A stretch of DNA of 7,932 nt from Chryseobacterium gleum (GTDB taxonomy: Bacteria > Bacteroidota > Bacteroidia > Flavobacteriales_D > Sanyastnellaceae): NCBI GenBank assembly GCA_945883885.1, contig CAMCYM010000072.1, forward strand, positions 1 to 7,932, in the 5' to 3' direction. Numbering within the stretch: the stretch's first letter is position 1; the number at the start of each line of letters is the position of its first letter. The position numbers and the translations under genes were made by a program. Below, piece after piece: positions 1-7,932 of this stretch. Below the pieces are notes generated by a model, which had not been told where the DNA came from, ran no database searches, and was given only the letters and a program-made list of their open reading frames with translations.

Positions 1-695
1 CCCGTGCGTCCTTTCCCCGGCGACCTGCCAGGCACCGTGCGGCTCGACCTGGGACTCTACTGGGACGGCGCGTCCATCGGCCTCGGCGACACGGTGGTGG
101 ACCACCTCGGCCACCCGGTCGTGCTGACGAATGTGCAGTACTACCTCAACGGGCTCGAGCTGCGCGATGCGGCCGGCACCTGGCATCCGGTGGGTGACAT
201 CCACCTCGTCGACTTCAACCGCGAGGCTCCGACCGTGGTGGAAGCTGTGCCGGCTGGCACGTACACGGCGATGCGCTTCGGCGTGGGCGTCCCGAAGGCG
301 CTCAACACCGACATCGACCCGGCATCGTACCCGAACGGCCACCCGCTGAGTGTGTTAGGTTCTGCAGGCATGTTTTGGACGTGGTCCACGGGCTACATCT
401 TCCTGAAGTATGAAGGCAAAGCCGCTGCAACCGCCGGCGACCCCATCGAGGAGCCCATCTCGTACCACCTCGGCACGGACCTCAGCTACCGGATCATCAC
501 GCTGGAGCTTGCGAATCCATTCTACGTGTATTCCCGCGATGTGACCCCTGTAAACGTCGCTTTCGACGGGGCGCTCCTGCTGAACGGCCCCGCCGGCAGC
601 ATCGACGTGCTCACGGATCCGGTGAGCCACAACGCGCCGGGCACGGAGTTGCCGGATCGGCTGCTCGCCCTCCTCGAAGACGCTTTTTACGTGCC

Positions 696-699
<4 letters not shown>
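1..699 (+). CDS. MbnP-like copper-binding protein (5' end outside window)
   Basis: Probable periplasmic or lipid-anchored MbnP-family protein. The frame is open from the first base, so the start and any signal peptide lie upstream; the GTG at 4 is only the first possible in-window start, and residues are numbered from it. Family features seen: an N-terminal beta-rich segment with TNVQYYLNGLEL (42-53), then DIHLVDF (65-71), AGTYTAMRFGVGV (84-96), and the strongest signature M-F-W-T-W-S-T-G-Y-I-F (123-133), followed by Y-H-L-G (154-157). In the characterised methanotroph MbnP, a Trp is converted to kynurenine by the partner MbnH and helps bind copper. W125 and W127 are the obvious candidates here, but which residue (if either) is modified is inference. 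The gene ends TGA at 697-699, overlapping the next ATG, so the two are probably translationally coupled. No methanobactin gene is visible. The family call is firm; copper binding is inferred. Confidence 0.85.
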
Positions 700-1796
<1,097 letters not shown>

Positions 1797-1800
1797 CGCC

Positions 1801-2292
1801 GTGTTGCCGGAACAGGAACGCGCGCTCGCCCGGGCAGCGACACACCGCGACGCGCTGAAGGCGGCCTTCCGCAAGCTGCGCGTGCGGCCTCCGCGCGACC
1901 TCGACGACCGCTTCCACGCACTCCACACCGAAGTGTTCGGGCGCACGGACTGCCTGACATGCGCGAACTGCTGCCGCACCACAAGCCCCATCTTCCGGGA
2001 CCGGGACGTCGAGCGCGCCGCACGGCGGCTGCGGATGCGGCCCGCTGCGTTCGAGGCGCAGTACCTCCGCCGCGACGAGGACGGCGACCTCGTGCTGCAG
2101 TCCGCGCCGTGCCCCTTCCTCGACCTCGGCGACCACCGGTGCAGCATCTACGAAGACCGGCCCGCCGCCTGCCGTGAGTACCCCCACACGGACCGCAAAC
2201 ACATGGCCGGAATCTTGCCGCTCACCGAGCGCAATGCCCATGTGTGTCCGGCAGTTGCAGAGATGGCCCTGCGCATCGCCGGCGTAACCTAA
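1801..2292 (+). CDS. YkgJ-family cysteine-cluster protein
   Basis: A 163-residue cytosolic-looking protein (no signal peptide or membrane segment) of the YkgJ/UPF0153 family, annotated in databases as a putative zinc- or iron-chelating cluster protein. Eight cysteines are in the family arrangement: D-C51-LT-C54-AN-C57-C58, then A-P-C104-PFL, R-C114-SIY, A-A-C124-REYP and V-C149-P. The N-terminal 45 residues are charged and probably helical. Function is not established for the family; a metal or Fe-S site is the usual inference. The gene begins 4 bases after the di-haem gene stops, so it is very likely co-transcribed. The GTG at 1801 was chosen because it clears the upstream gene, but the frame continues upstream (CTG at 1783, ATT at 1792 with GGAG about a dozen bases earlier), so the true start is uncertain. 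It may help handle metal or mature a partner of the MbnP/MbnH pair; that link rests on position only. Confidence 0.88.
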   Translation: MLPEQERALARAATHRDALKAAFRKLRVRPPRDLDDRFHALHTEVFGRTDCLTCANCCRTTSPIFRDRDVERAARRLRMRPAAFEAQYLRRDEDGDLVLQSAPCPFLDLGDHRCSIYEDRPAACREYPHTDRKHMAGILPLTERNAHVCPAVAEMALRIAGVT

Positions 2293-2293
2293 G

Positions 2294-2318
2294 GCCCGCC
2301 CCGTCCGTAAGGCAGGGC
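2294..2318 (+). promoter_or_regulatory. Possible hairpin abutting the start of the giant PKD gene
   Basis: In the 26-base gap, GCCCGCC (2294-2300) can pair with GGC-a-GGGC (2311-2318) around a 10-base loop, with one bulged A. The foot of the stem touches the ATG at 2319. There is no T-tract, so it is a poor intrinsic terminator. It could tune translation of the next gene, or be a chance pairing in GC-rich DNA. The only ribosome-binding-like stretch, AAGG (2309-2312), lies at the edge of the loop and the 3' arm. No Bacteroidota-type promoter (TTG ... TAnnTTTG) was seen from 2200 to 2318. Confidence 0.25.
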
Positions 2319-2399
2319 ATGATGCGTACCCTCCTCTCTGTTCGGATGGCCACCGCGGCGCTGCTCGCCCTGCTGGCCTCGTTCACGGAATCTGCGGCC
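2319..2399 (+). other. Sec signal peptide of the PKD protein
   Basis: Residues 1-27 show a basic N-region (Arg3, Arg9), a hydrophobic core A-A-L-L-A-L-L-A (13-20) and a polar end E-S-A-A before Gln28-Cys29. Cleavage after Ala27 fits signal peptidase I. Cys29 is not in a good lipobox (Ala-Ala-Gln precede it), so a lipoprotein is less likely. This predicts export to the periplasm, consistent with an extracellular repeat protein. Confidence 0.85.
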
Positions 2400-5300
2400 C
2401 AATGTCCGACCGTCCTCGGTCCATCGGGCGCCGTGTCCAGCAACCCCACGTGGTCCGAATGCACCGGAAACGGGGGCATGCTCTATGTCCACGCCGGTTC
2501 CCCCTGGTCGAATGTGACTGTGGACTGGGGCGACGGTTCGGCCGTGGAGTCCTATGCTTCGTGGAGCCCGGCCACCGGTCCCCTCCAGCACACGTACCCC
2601 GCCGGAAATGCCCTGTACAACCTGCGGTTCATGCAGGGGTCGTGCACGGTGGAAGGGACGCACATCGTCGAGCAGCCGACGAATGCTTCGATCCAAATCC
2701 CCTTCGGCGGCGTCACCCAAGCCTGCACACCGGCCACCCTCGAGTTCCACAACAGCTCGACCCAGGTCAGCCAGACGACCCAGTTCACCTGGGACTTCGG
2801 CGACGGCTCTCCGGTGGTCACCTACGACCACACGAACAGCGGCCAAACCATCTCCCACACCTTCGCATCCGGTAGCGTCGATTGCGCCACCGCGGTGACG
2901 CTGTACGCGTTGAACCACTGCAACGCGAAGCAAGGTGGGCCCAGCGAGGCGGAGTTCAACCCGATCATGATTTGGGACAAAGACGAGGCCTCCATCGATG
3001 CCTCTGCCTCGCTGCTTTGCTGGCCGAACACCCAAGTCACCCTCACGAACGCAACGGTCCGCAACTGCCTCGCACAAGGCAACGGCGGTCAGCGGTTTGA
3101 ATACTGGAACTTCGGCGACCTCGACCAAGACGGCGCCGACGACATCATCAACTGGACCGCCACCCCGCCGAACGGCTCGTCGCACACGGTCACCTTGCCG
3201 GGCATCGGATCCTTCCCCATCATGATGATCGACAGCAGCCAATGCGGTTTGGACACCGCGTACCGCGTGCTGAACGTCCTCAACGGTCCCGTGAGCTATT
3301 TGACCTCGAACACCCAAGTCGTCTGCCAAGGCCAAGCCGTGCAGTTCACCCAGCACGCTGCAGGCGCGTTGTACAAGTGGAACTTCGGAACGGGCAGCTC
3401 CTTCATGTCTACCCTGACGGGCAATGTGAGCTTCACGTTCATGAACCCGGGCACGTACACGGTTCGCAGCGTGGTGCTTGCGGGGCTCGGTGCCTCGGCC
3501 TGCACCGACACGAGCACCATCGTCGTCACGGTTTTGCCGCGCCCGACCGCCAGCATCCAGCTCTCTACCCCGTCTGCGTGCGGCTCTGCAGTGGTGTCGG
3601 TAACGGCCGTGAGCCCGGACGGAGCGAGCTATGCCTGGGGATTTGGGCCGGCGCCCTACGTGGCGTCCGGCCAAACGGTCAACGGCATCAACTACACCAC
3701 GCCCGGCACGCACACCATCGCCCTCGTCGTGACCGGCACGAACGGCTGCACCACCACAAAAACGAGCCAACTCGTCATCCATCCCCGCCCAGCCGCAGAC
3801 TTCGGCTACGGTCCGGTCTGCGCAGGCGCTGAAACGGATTTCACCGACCTGTCCGTCGCGCCGACCGGCCAGCAGATCACTTCGTGGAACTGGAACTTCG
3901 GCACGACGCAGAGCTTCTCGCAGCACCCGGAAAACACGTTCATCGGCACCGGCCAGGTCCCCGTTTCGCTGACCGTCGGAACCGCTCTGTGCTCCGGCAC
4001 CGTCACGAAGTTCTTGACGGTCCATCCGAAGCCCAACGTAACAGTAACGGCCAGCGAGCTCAACGGCTGCGCGCCGCTCACCACCACCCTCAACATCGGC
4101 GGTAGCCCGCTGCAGTCCGTCGCTTGGAACTTCGGCGACGGCACGTCTACCCCGGCACTCAACGCAACCGAAGCGGGTACGGTATCCCATCTGTTCGAAG
4201 GCAGCCCCACGGCGCAGGTGATCTACACGGTCACCGCATCCGGTACCGATGTGAACGGGTGCACTTCCACCACGAATACCCCGGTGACGGTCAAACCTTC
4301 CCCGGTAGCTTCCTTCACGACAGCCGCCACCTCGGGCTGTGCCCCGTTGCCGGTCGGACTGACGAATGCCTCCGTCGGGGCGAATAGCTATGCCTGGAAC
4401 TTTGGCGATGGCACCACGAGCAATGCCACCACGCCGCAACTGACCTACTCGAACACGACGGGTTTTCTGCAGCACCGCACCCTGCAGCTCATCGCCTACG
4501 CAACGAACGGCTGCCACGACACCACGGCCACATCGGTCAGCGTGTTCCCAGAGCCCGACTTCACGTTCAGCTTGCCCGACGGCGGCGTGTGCTCTCCGCT
4601 TGAGCTCACCATGCCTCCGATCTTCAGCGCCGCCTCGTTCCACTGGAACTTCGGCGACGGCACGACCGCTACCGAAGAACAACCGGTCCACAGCTGGACG
4701 AACTCGGGGTACGGAGCGCTGCAACGCACGATCACCTTCAGCGGTGTCTCAGCCTTCGGATGCGTGGATGCCCATTCGGAAACGGTCACGATCCTGCCCC
4801 AGCCCACGGCCGACTTCAGCGCAGTGGCTTCGGGCACGTGTTCACCCGTGGACGTCACCTTGACCGATGCCAGCACGCACGCCGATGCGATTTCGTGGGT
4901 GTTCAGCGATGGGGCGACTGAGAATGGCACGACGGCCACGCACACGTTCGAGGCGAGCGGCGCATTGCCTGAAACCATCGGCGTAACCGCCCATGTTTCC
5001 CACCACCTCGGCTGCACGGCTTCGCAATCGTGGACAGCGACGGTTGCACCGCAGCCGGAATACGACTTCACCCTCGACAACGCGAACGGCTGCTCGCCTG
5101 TAGCGCTGATGCTCCCGGAAATCCAAGGCGCCTCCGGTGGGGTTTGGAACTTCGGCGACGGCACGGTCAGTTCCGAGGCGACGCCCACCCACACGTGGAC
5201 CAATGCGACCGGTGAACTGGTGAGCTACATGGTGACCTTCAGCGGAACGTCAGAATTCGGCTGCGTCGGCACCGGGCACCAGCAGGTCTTTGTCAAGCCG

Positions 5301-7932
5301 CAACCTGAAGCCGCCTTCACGCTCGGCGCGTTGACGGGCTGCGAGCCGCTCGCTCCTTCCGTGACGCACAACAGCCTCCTCGCTGATGCATGCTCGTGGC
5401 TCTTCATGCCGGCTGCCGGCTCCGGCCTCTCGCCGCTGGCGGCGGGGACGACCGCAAACGGGATGCCGCAGGTGAGCCTCGGTGCAGGGGCGGGACCCAC
5501 GGCCTGGACGATCACGCTGACGGCTGCCGACACCCATGGATGTACGGACGAGCAGACGGCTGTGGTGACGGTTTGGCCCGAGGCCGACTTCGACTTTTCG
5601 GTGCCGCAGACGGCCGTTTGCTCCCCGCTGACGTGGGAAGGAACGCCGCTCGCAGGGGCCTCGGGAACCTGGAACTTCGGCGACGGCAACACGGGGAATG
5701 CCCCGGTGCACACGTGGACGAACACGACCGGCAACCTCGAGACGTTCACCGTTTCCTTCACGGGAACCACGGCATTCGGCTGCCCCGGCTCGCATTCTGC
5801 CACCGTGCAAGTGCGCCCGCAACCCAGCCTGGACGTAGCCGCTTCGACGCTTGAAGGCTGCGGCCCCCTCGCGGTCAACTTCATCCCGACGGCGTCCCTG
5901 GCGGACGGCCTCGACTGGAACTTCGGCGACGGCACGACCGCCACCACGAACGGCGGCGCCGTAGAGCACACCTTCGAACCGGCGCTGGGCCCGGTGGCCC
6001 GGACGGTCACGGTGACGGCATGGGATGCGCTGGGTTGCAGCGATTCCGAGACGCGCGAGGTGCTCGTGTATCCGGTTCCAAACTTTGATTTCACCCTTCC
6101 GGAAGAAGCTGCATGCTCTCCGGTAGAACTGCAGCTTCCCGCAGTGCCCGCGGCGGCCGTGGGGCATTGGGACTTCGGCGACGGAACGCAAGGTGGAACG
6201 GCCACCATGACCCACACGTGGGAGGCCACGTCGGATGACTTATCGACCTTCAGCGTGACGTTCAGCGGCACGTCATCCTTCGGTTGCCCGGGCTCGCATA
6301 CGGCAGAAATTCACGTGCGGCCGCAGCCACAGGTGGCCATTTTCCCGTCGACCGTGGCCGGTTGTGGCCCGTTGGAGTTGGCCTTCGGGGTCCAAACCGA
6401 ATCTGTGGACGGCATTTCGTGGGACTTCGGCGACGGCATCGCAGCAACCGGTCCGGCCCTCGGCGTCTTGCACACCTACGAAGCGGGCAACGGACTGACG
6501 ACCTACACCGCGACTGCGACCGCCACCCATGCCTTGGGCTGCGAGGCTGAGGCCACGGCAGAAATCACCGTCTTCCCAGCTCCGGAATTCACCTTCAACG
6601 TGCCGCAAGAGGCGGTCTGCTCACCGCTCGTCTTCGACCTGCCCACCGTGGCGGGGGCTGTGGAAGGGGAGTGGACCGTTTCGAACGAGTGGACGTCTGA
6701 AAATCCGACCGAAGAAGTGGTTTGGGCAAACACCACGGGCGAGCTCGAGGCGGTCATGATTTCCTTCTCGGGGTCGGATGCGAACGGATGCAGTGGGCGC
6801 AATCAAGCAGAAGTGTGGGTGCGGCCGCAACCGGAGGCGGCGTTTTCTGCGGACCAAACCGTCGGCTGCAGCCCCCTCACGGTCTTCTTCACGAATACTT
6901 CAACCGATGCGGATGCCTACACGTGGATCTTCGGCAACGGGCAGGTCTTCCCGGAAATCGATCCGCACTACACCTTCACGGCCGGTACCACCCCGGTGAT
7001 CCAGACGGTCACGCTGGTAGCCACCGACGAACTCGGCTGCACGGACGAAGCCACACTCAACATCACCGTCCGGCCCGCTGCCGAGGCAAACTTCACCGGC
7101 ACGCTGGAAGGCTGCTCGCCGTTCACCACGACCCTGACCGCGGACGCAGCAGGGGCGACGGAGTGGGTTTGGAACCTGGCGAGCGGCGCATCTGTAGAGG
7201 GCGCATCGTTCGACCTCCTGCTCGCCGCAACCGGCGAAGAAGAGGTGGTGTCTGGAACCCTCGAGGCCACAAATGCCTTCGGATGCACGGACGAAGTGCC
7301 GTTCGAAGTCGTGGCGCTGCCGGCACCGGTGGCGGGGCTGGGCATCGACCTCGCACAGGCCTGCGCTGGCACGCCGGTGGACTTGCACAACGCTGCAGAA
7401 GGCACGGTCACGGTGAGCTTCAGCGACGGGACCCCCAGCTGGATTCCGGCTGGACCGGGCCATCAGGTGGTCAGCTTCACGACGGGCGATGCACCGACGA
7501 CGGTGACGATTGCGCAGCATGTGGTCAACGGCTTCGGCTGTGCCGACAGCATCGCGGTGGAGCACACGGTGCTGCCCGCGGTCCACGCCGGCATCGAAGT
7601 GCCCGAGCCGTCCTGCTCGCCGCTCGTGGCGACGCTGGGCAATGCGACGAACGGCACGGCAGACTTTGCATGGACCTTCGGCGACGGAACGACGTCCGCT
7701 GCGGCAGAACCGGCGGTGGTCTTCACGGCTGCCGGAGCGAGCGACGAGGCCATCGCGGTAGAGCTTGTGGCGACGAACGCCTACGGGTGCAGCGATGTGG
7801 CGACGGCCGAGGTGCTCGTTTGGGGCCGCCCGGAAGCCGTGCCGGTCATCGACGAAACGACGGGCTGCTACCCGCTCGAAGTGACCTTCAGCAACCAAAG
7901 TGCCGGGGCGGCCGAAAACACGTGGGCCTTCG
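2319..7932 (+). CDS. Giant secreted multi-PKD-domain surface protein (3' end outside window)
   Basis: A continuous frame of 1871 codons runs from ATG 2319 to the window edge with no stop; the last base begins another codon. ATG at 2322 or 2346 could also start it, but 2319 keeps the full signal peptide (residues 1-27, cleavage likely S-A-A|Q). The rest is a chain of about 22 PKD/Ig-like domains. Their core Trp codons (W-N/D-F-G-D-G or variants) are at 2526, 2790, 3105, 3378, 3636, 3891, 4125, 4395, 4644, 4896, 5145, 5397, 5670, 5916, 6168, 6420, 6672, 6924, 7170, 7419 (Phe instead), 7671 and 7923. Most domains carry two cysteines, one in 'GC/CSPL' before the core and one in 'GC' after it, suggesting one disulfide per domain. 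No catalytic domain or C-terminal sorting domain is visible. In Bacteroidota, such proteins are usually exported by type IX secretion and act in adhesion or gliding; that role is inferred. It is separated from the YkgJ gene by only 26 bases. Confidence 0.95.
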   Translation, partial: MMRTLLSVRMATAALLALLASFTESAAQCPTVLGPSGAVSSNPTWSECTGNGGMLYVHAGSPWSNVTVDWGDGSAVESYASWSPATGPLQHTYPAGNALYNLRFMQGSCTVEGTHIVEQPTNASIQIPFGGVTQACTPATLEFHNSSTQVSQTTQFTWDFGDGSPVVTYDHTNSGQTISHTFASGSVDCATAVTLYALNHCNAKQGGPSEAEFNPIMIWDKDEASIDASASLLCWPNTQVTLTNATVRNCLAQGNGGQRFEYWNFGDLDQDGADDIINWTATPPNGSSHTVTLPGIGSFPIMMIDSSQCGLDTAYRVLNVLNGPVSYLTSNTQVVCQGQAVQFTQHAAGALYKWNFGTGSSFMSTLTGNVSFTFMNPGTYTVRSVVLAGLGASACTDTSTIVVTVLPRPTASIQLSTPSACGSAVVSVTAVSPDGASYAWGFGPAPYVASGQTVNGINYTTPGTHTIALVVTGTNGCTTTKTSQLVIHPRPAADFGYGPVCAGAETDFTDLSVAPTGQQITSWNWNFGTTQSFSQHPENTFIGTGQVPVSLTVGTALCSGTVTKFLTVHPKPNVTVTASELNGCAPLTTTLNIGGSPLQSVAWNFGDGTSTPALNATEAGTVSHLFEGSPTAQVIYTVTASGTDVNGCTSTTNTPVTVKPSPVASFTTAATSGCAPLPVGLTNASVGANSYAWNFGDGTTSNATTPQLTYSNTTGFLQHRTLQLIAYATNGCHDTTATSVSVFPEPDFTFSLPDGGVCSPLELTMPPIFSAASFHWNFGDGTTATEEQPVHSWTNSGYGALQRTITFSGVSAFGCVDAHSETVTILPQPTADFSAVASGTCSPVDVTLTDASTHADAISWVFSDGATENGTTATHTFEASGALPETIGVTAHVSHHLGCTASQSWTATVAPQPEYDFTLDNANGCSPVALMLPEIQGASGGVWNFGDGTVSSEATPTHTWTNATGELVSYMVTFSGTSEFGCVGTGHQQVFVKPQPEAAFTLGALTGCEPLAPSVTHNSLLADACSWLFMPAAGSGLSPLAAGTTANGMPQVSLGAGAGPTAWTITLTAADTHGCTDEQTAVVTVWPEADFDFSVPQTAVCSPLTWEGTPLAGASGTWNFGDGNTGNAPVHTWTNTTGNLETFTVSFTGTTAFGCPGSHSATVQVRPQPSLDVAASTLEGCGPLAVNFIPTASLADGLDWNFGDGTTATTNGGAVEHTFEPALGPVARTVTVTAWDALGCSDSETREVLVYPVPNFDFTLPEEAACSPVELQLPAVPAAAVGHWDFGDGTQGGTATMTHTWEATSDDLSTFSVTFSGTSSFGCPGSHTAEIHVRPQPQVAIFPSTVAGCGPLELAFGVQTESVDGISWDFGDGIAATGPALGVLHTYEAGNGLTTYTATATATHALGCEAEATAEITVFPAPEFTFNVPQEAVCSPLVFDLPTVAGAVEGEWTVSNEWTSENPTEEVVWANTTGELEAVMISFSGSDANGCSGRNQAEVWVRPQPEAAFSADQTVGCSPLTVFFTNTSTDADAYTWIFGNGQVFPEIDPHYTFTAGTTPVIQTVTLVATDELGCTDEATLNITVRPAAEANFTGTLEGCSPFTTTLTADAAGATEWVWNLASGASVEGASFDLLLAATGEEEVVSGTLEATNAFGCTDEVPFEVVALPAPVAGLGIDLAQACAGTPVDLHNAAEGTVTVSFSDGTPSWIPAGPGHQVVSFTTGDAPTTVTIAQHVVNGFGCADSIAVEHTVLPAVHAGIEVPEPSCSPLVATLGNATNGTADFAWTFGDGTTSAAAEPAVVFTAAGASDEAIAVELVATNAYGCSDVATAEVLVWGRPEAVPVIDETTGCYPLEVTFSNQSAGAAENTWAF
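2400..4550 (+). repeat. N-terminal PKD domains 1-8, irregular spacing
   Basis: Eight PKD-type domains lie between the signal peptide and the regular part of the array. Core motifs are V-D-W-G-D-G, W-D-F-G-D-G, W-N-F-G-D-L, W-N-F-G-T-G, W-G-F-G-P-A, W-N-W-N-F-G-T-T, then W-N-F-G-D-G twice. Spacing between core Trp codons varies from 234 to 315 bp, and the cores are more divergent than those that follow. Domain 3 has a longer core loop rich in Asp and the strand-like Y-W-N-F-G-D, followed by I-I-N-W, a variant I recall from other Bacteroidota PKD proteins. The domains are homologous at protein level but well diverged in DNA. Confidence 0.85.
4551..7076 (+). repeat. Five tandem copies of a two-domain (B-A) PKD super-repeat
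   Basis: Domains 9-18 alternate between two subtypes. Pairs run 4551-5051, 5052-5579, 5580-6074, 6075-6578 and 6579-7076 (501, 528, 495, 504 and 498 bp). Type B, first in each pair, has F-x-F-x-[LV]-P-like openings, C-S-P-[VL], G-x-W-N-F-G-D-G, usually an H-[TS]-W segment, T-G-x-L and T-F-S-G-T-S-x-F-G-C with G-S-H, then V-R-P-Q-P. Type A has G-C-x-P-L, A-D-x-[ILY]-x-W, H-T-F-E and T-[VL]-T-A-x-x-x-x-G-C. Degenerate members are A in pair 2 (core W-L-F-M-P-A at 5397, with an insertion) and B in pair 5 (W-T-V-S-N at 6672). Several adjacent core Trp codons are exactly 252 bp apart. The pattern implies that the duplication unit was a domain pair. Confidence 0.82.
7077..7932 (+). repeat. PKD domains 19-22 after the super-repeat, last one cut by the window
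   Basis: Four further domains follow with core spacing of 249 and 252 bp, but without the clear B/A alternation. The cores are W-N-L-A-S-G (7170), S-F-S-D-G-T (7419, Phe replacing Trp), W-T-F-G-D-G-T-T (7671) and W-A-F (7923, cut by the window end). The flanking GC-S-P-[LF] and F-G-C or Y-G-C cysteine positions are kept, which supports calling 19 and 20 PKD-like despite their altered cores. Confidence 0.8.

Noticed and set aside
2293..2318. Rho-independent terminator after the YkgJ gene
   Set aside because: The possible stem is short and bulged and is followed by a start codon rather than a T-tract.
2289..4724. An 811-codon open frame on the - strand opposite the PKD gene
   Set aside because: The translation is Arg/Gly/Ala-rich with no recognisable fold. 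Its recurring V-A-E-V-P is simply the reverse complement of the W-N-F-G-D-G codons on the + strand. It is a GC-driven shadow of the real gene.
5225..6271. Long - strand frames (5225-6271, 5250-6215, 6900-7898) with repeated S-P-K-F-Q or V-A-E-V-P motifs
   Set aside because: The repeats mirror the sense-strand PKD cores, several of these frames overlap each other, and none has a recognisable protein signature.
2400..7932. Regular repeats taken as a CRISPR array or non-coding satellite
   Set aside because: The period is about 252 bp, the frame is open throughout, and conservation follows protein positions rather than short identical DNA repeats with spacers.
2319..7932. Possible frameshifts or a broken gene, suggested by many short overlapping frames
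   Set aside because: Core Trp codons from 2526 to 7923 all fall in the same frame and no stop was found on reading through, so the gene is intact within the window.

Overview
The window is GC-rich (by eye around 60 %) and densely coded, with every recognisable gene on the + strand. It looks like a high-GC member of the Bacteroidota (Flavobacteriales-like). Three signs point that way: a lipoprotein di-heme peroxidase of the MauG/CcpA type sits directly behind an MbnP-like protein, a pairing typical of that phylum; a giant secreted protein is built of PKD domains with the Bacteroidota-style 'GC-x-PL ... W-N-F-G-D-G ... GC' pattern; and Shine-Dalgarno signals are weak or absent. The assignment is an inference from gene content, since no phylogenetic marker is present.

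Positions 1-2292 form a tight three-gene block. It begins with an MbnP-like protein (1-699, start outside the window). A MauG/MbnH-type di-heme lipoprotein (696-1796) follows, with its start codon overlapping the MbnP stop as ATGA. A YkgJ-family protein with eight cysteines (1801-2292) begins 4 bases later. In methanobactin operons of methanotrophs, MbnH oxidises a tryptophan of MbnP to kynurenine, which creates a copper site. The pair here keeps the features needed for similar chemistry: a Trp-rich MbnP motif, two CxxCH haem sites, the bridging Trp, and a Tyr where classical peroxidases have Met. No methanobactin precursor or transporter is visible, so this is best read as a stand-alone copper-handling or protein-oxidation cassette. 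The YkgJ protein may be a metal-handling partner.

After 26 non-coding bases that can form a small hairpin, one enormous reading frame starts at 2319 and stays open to the last base (1871 complete codons, no stop). It encodes a secreted protein with a signal peptide and about 22 consecutive PKD/Ig-like domains of about 84 residues. Domains 9-18 do not form a simple tandem: they alternate between two subtypes, giving five copies of a two-domain unit of about 500 bp. The C-terminal part, where a type IX secretion signal would be expected, lies beyond the window. The likely role is an extracellular adhesin or surface fibre.

No RNA genes, mobile elements, CRISPR arrays or convincing promoters were seen. 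The only gap between genes longer than a few bases is 2293-2318.
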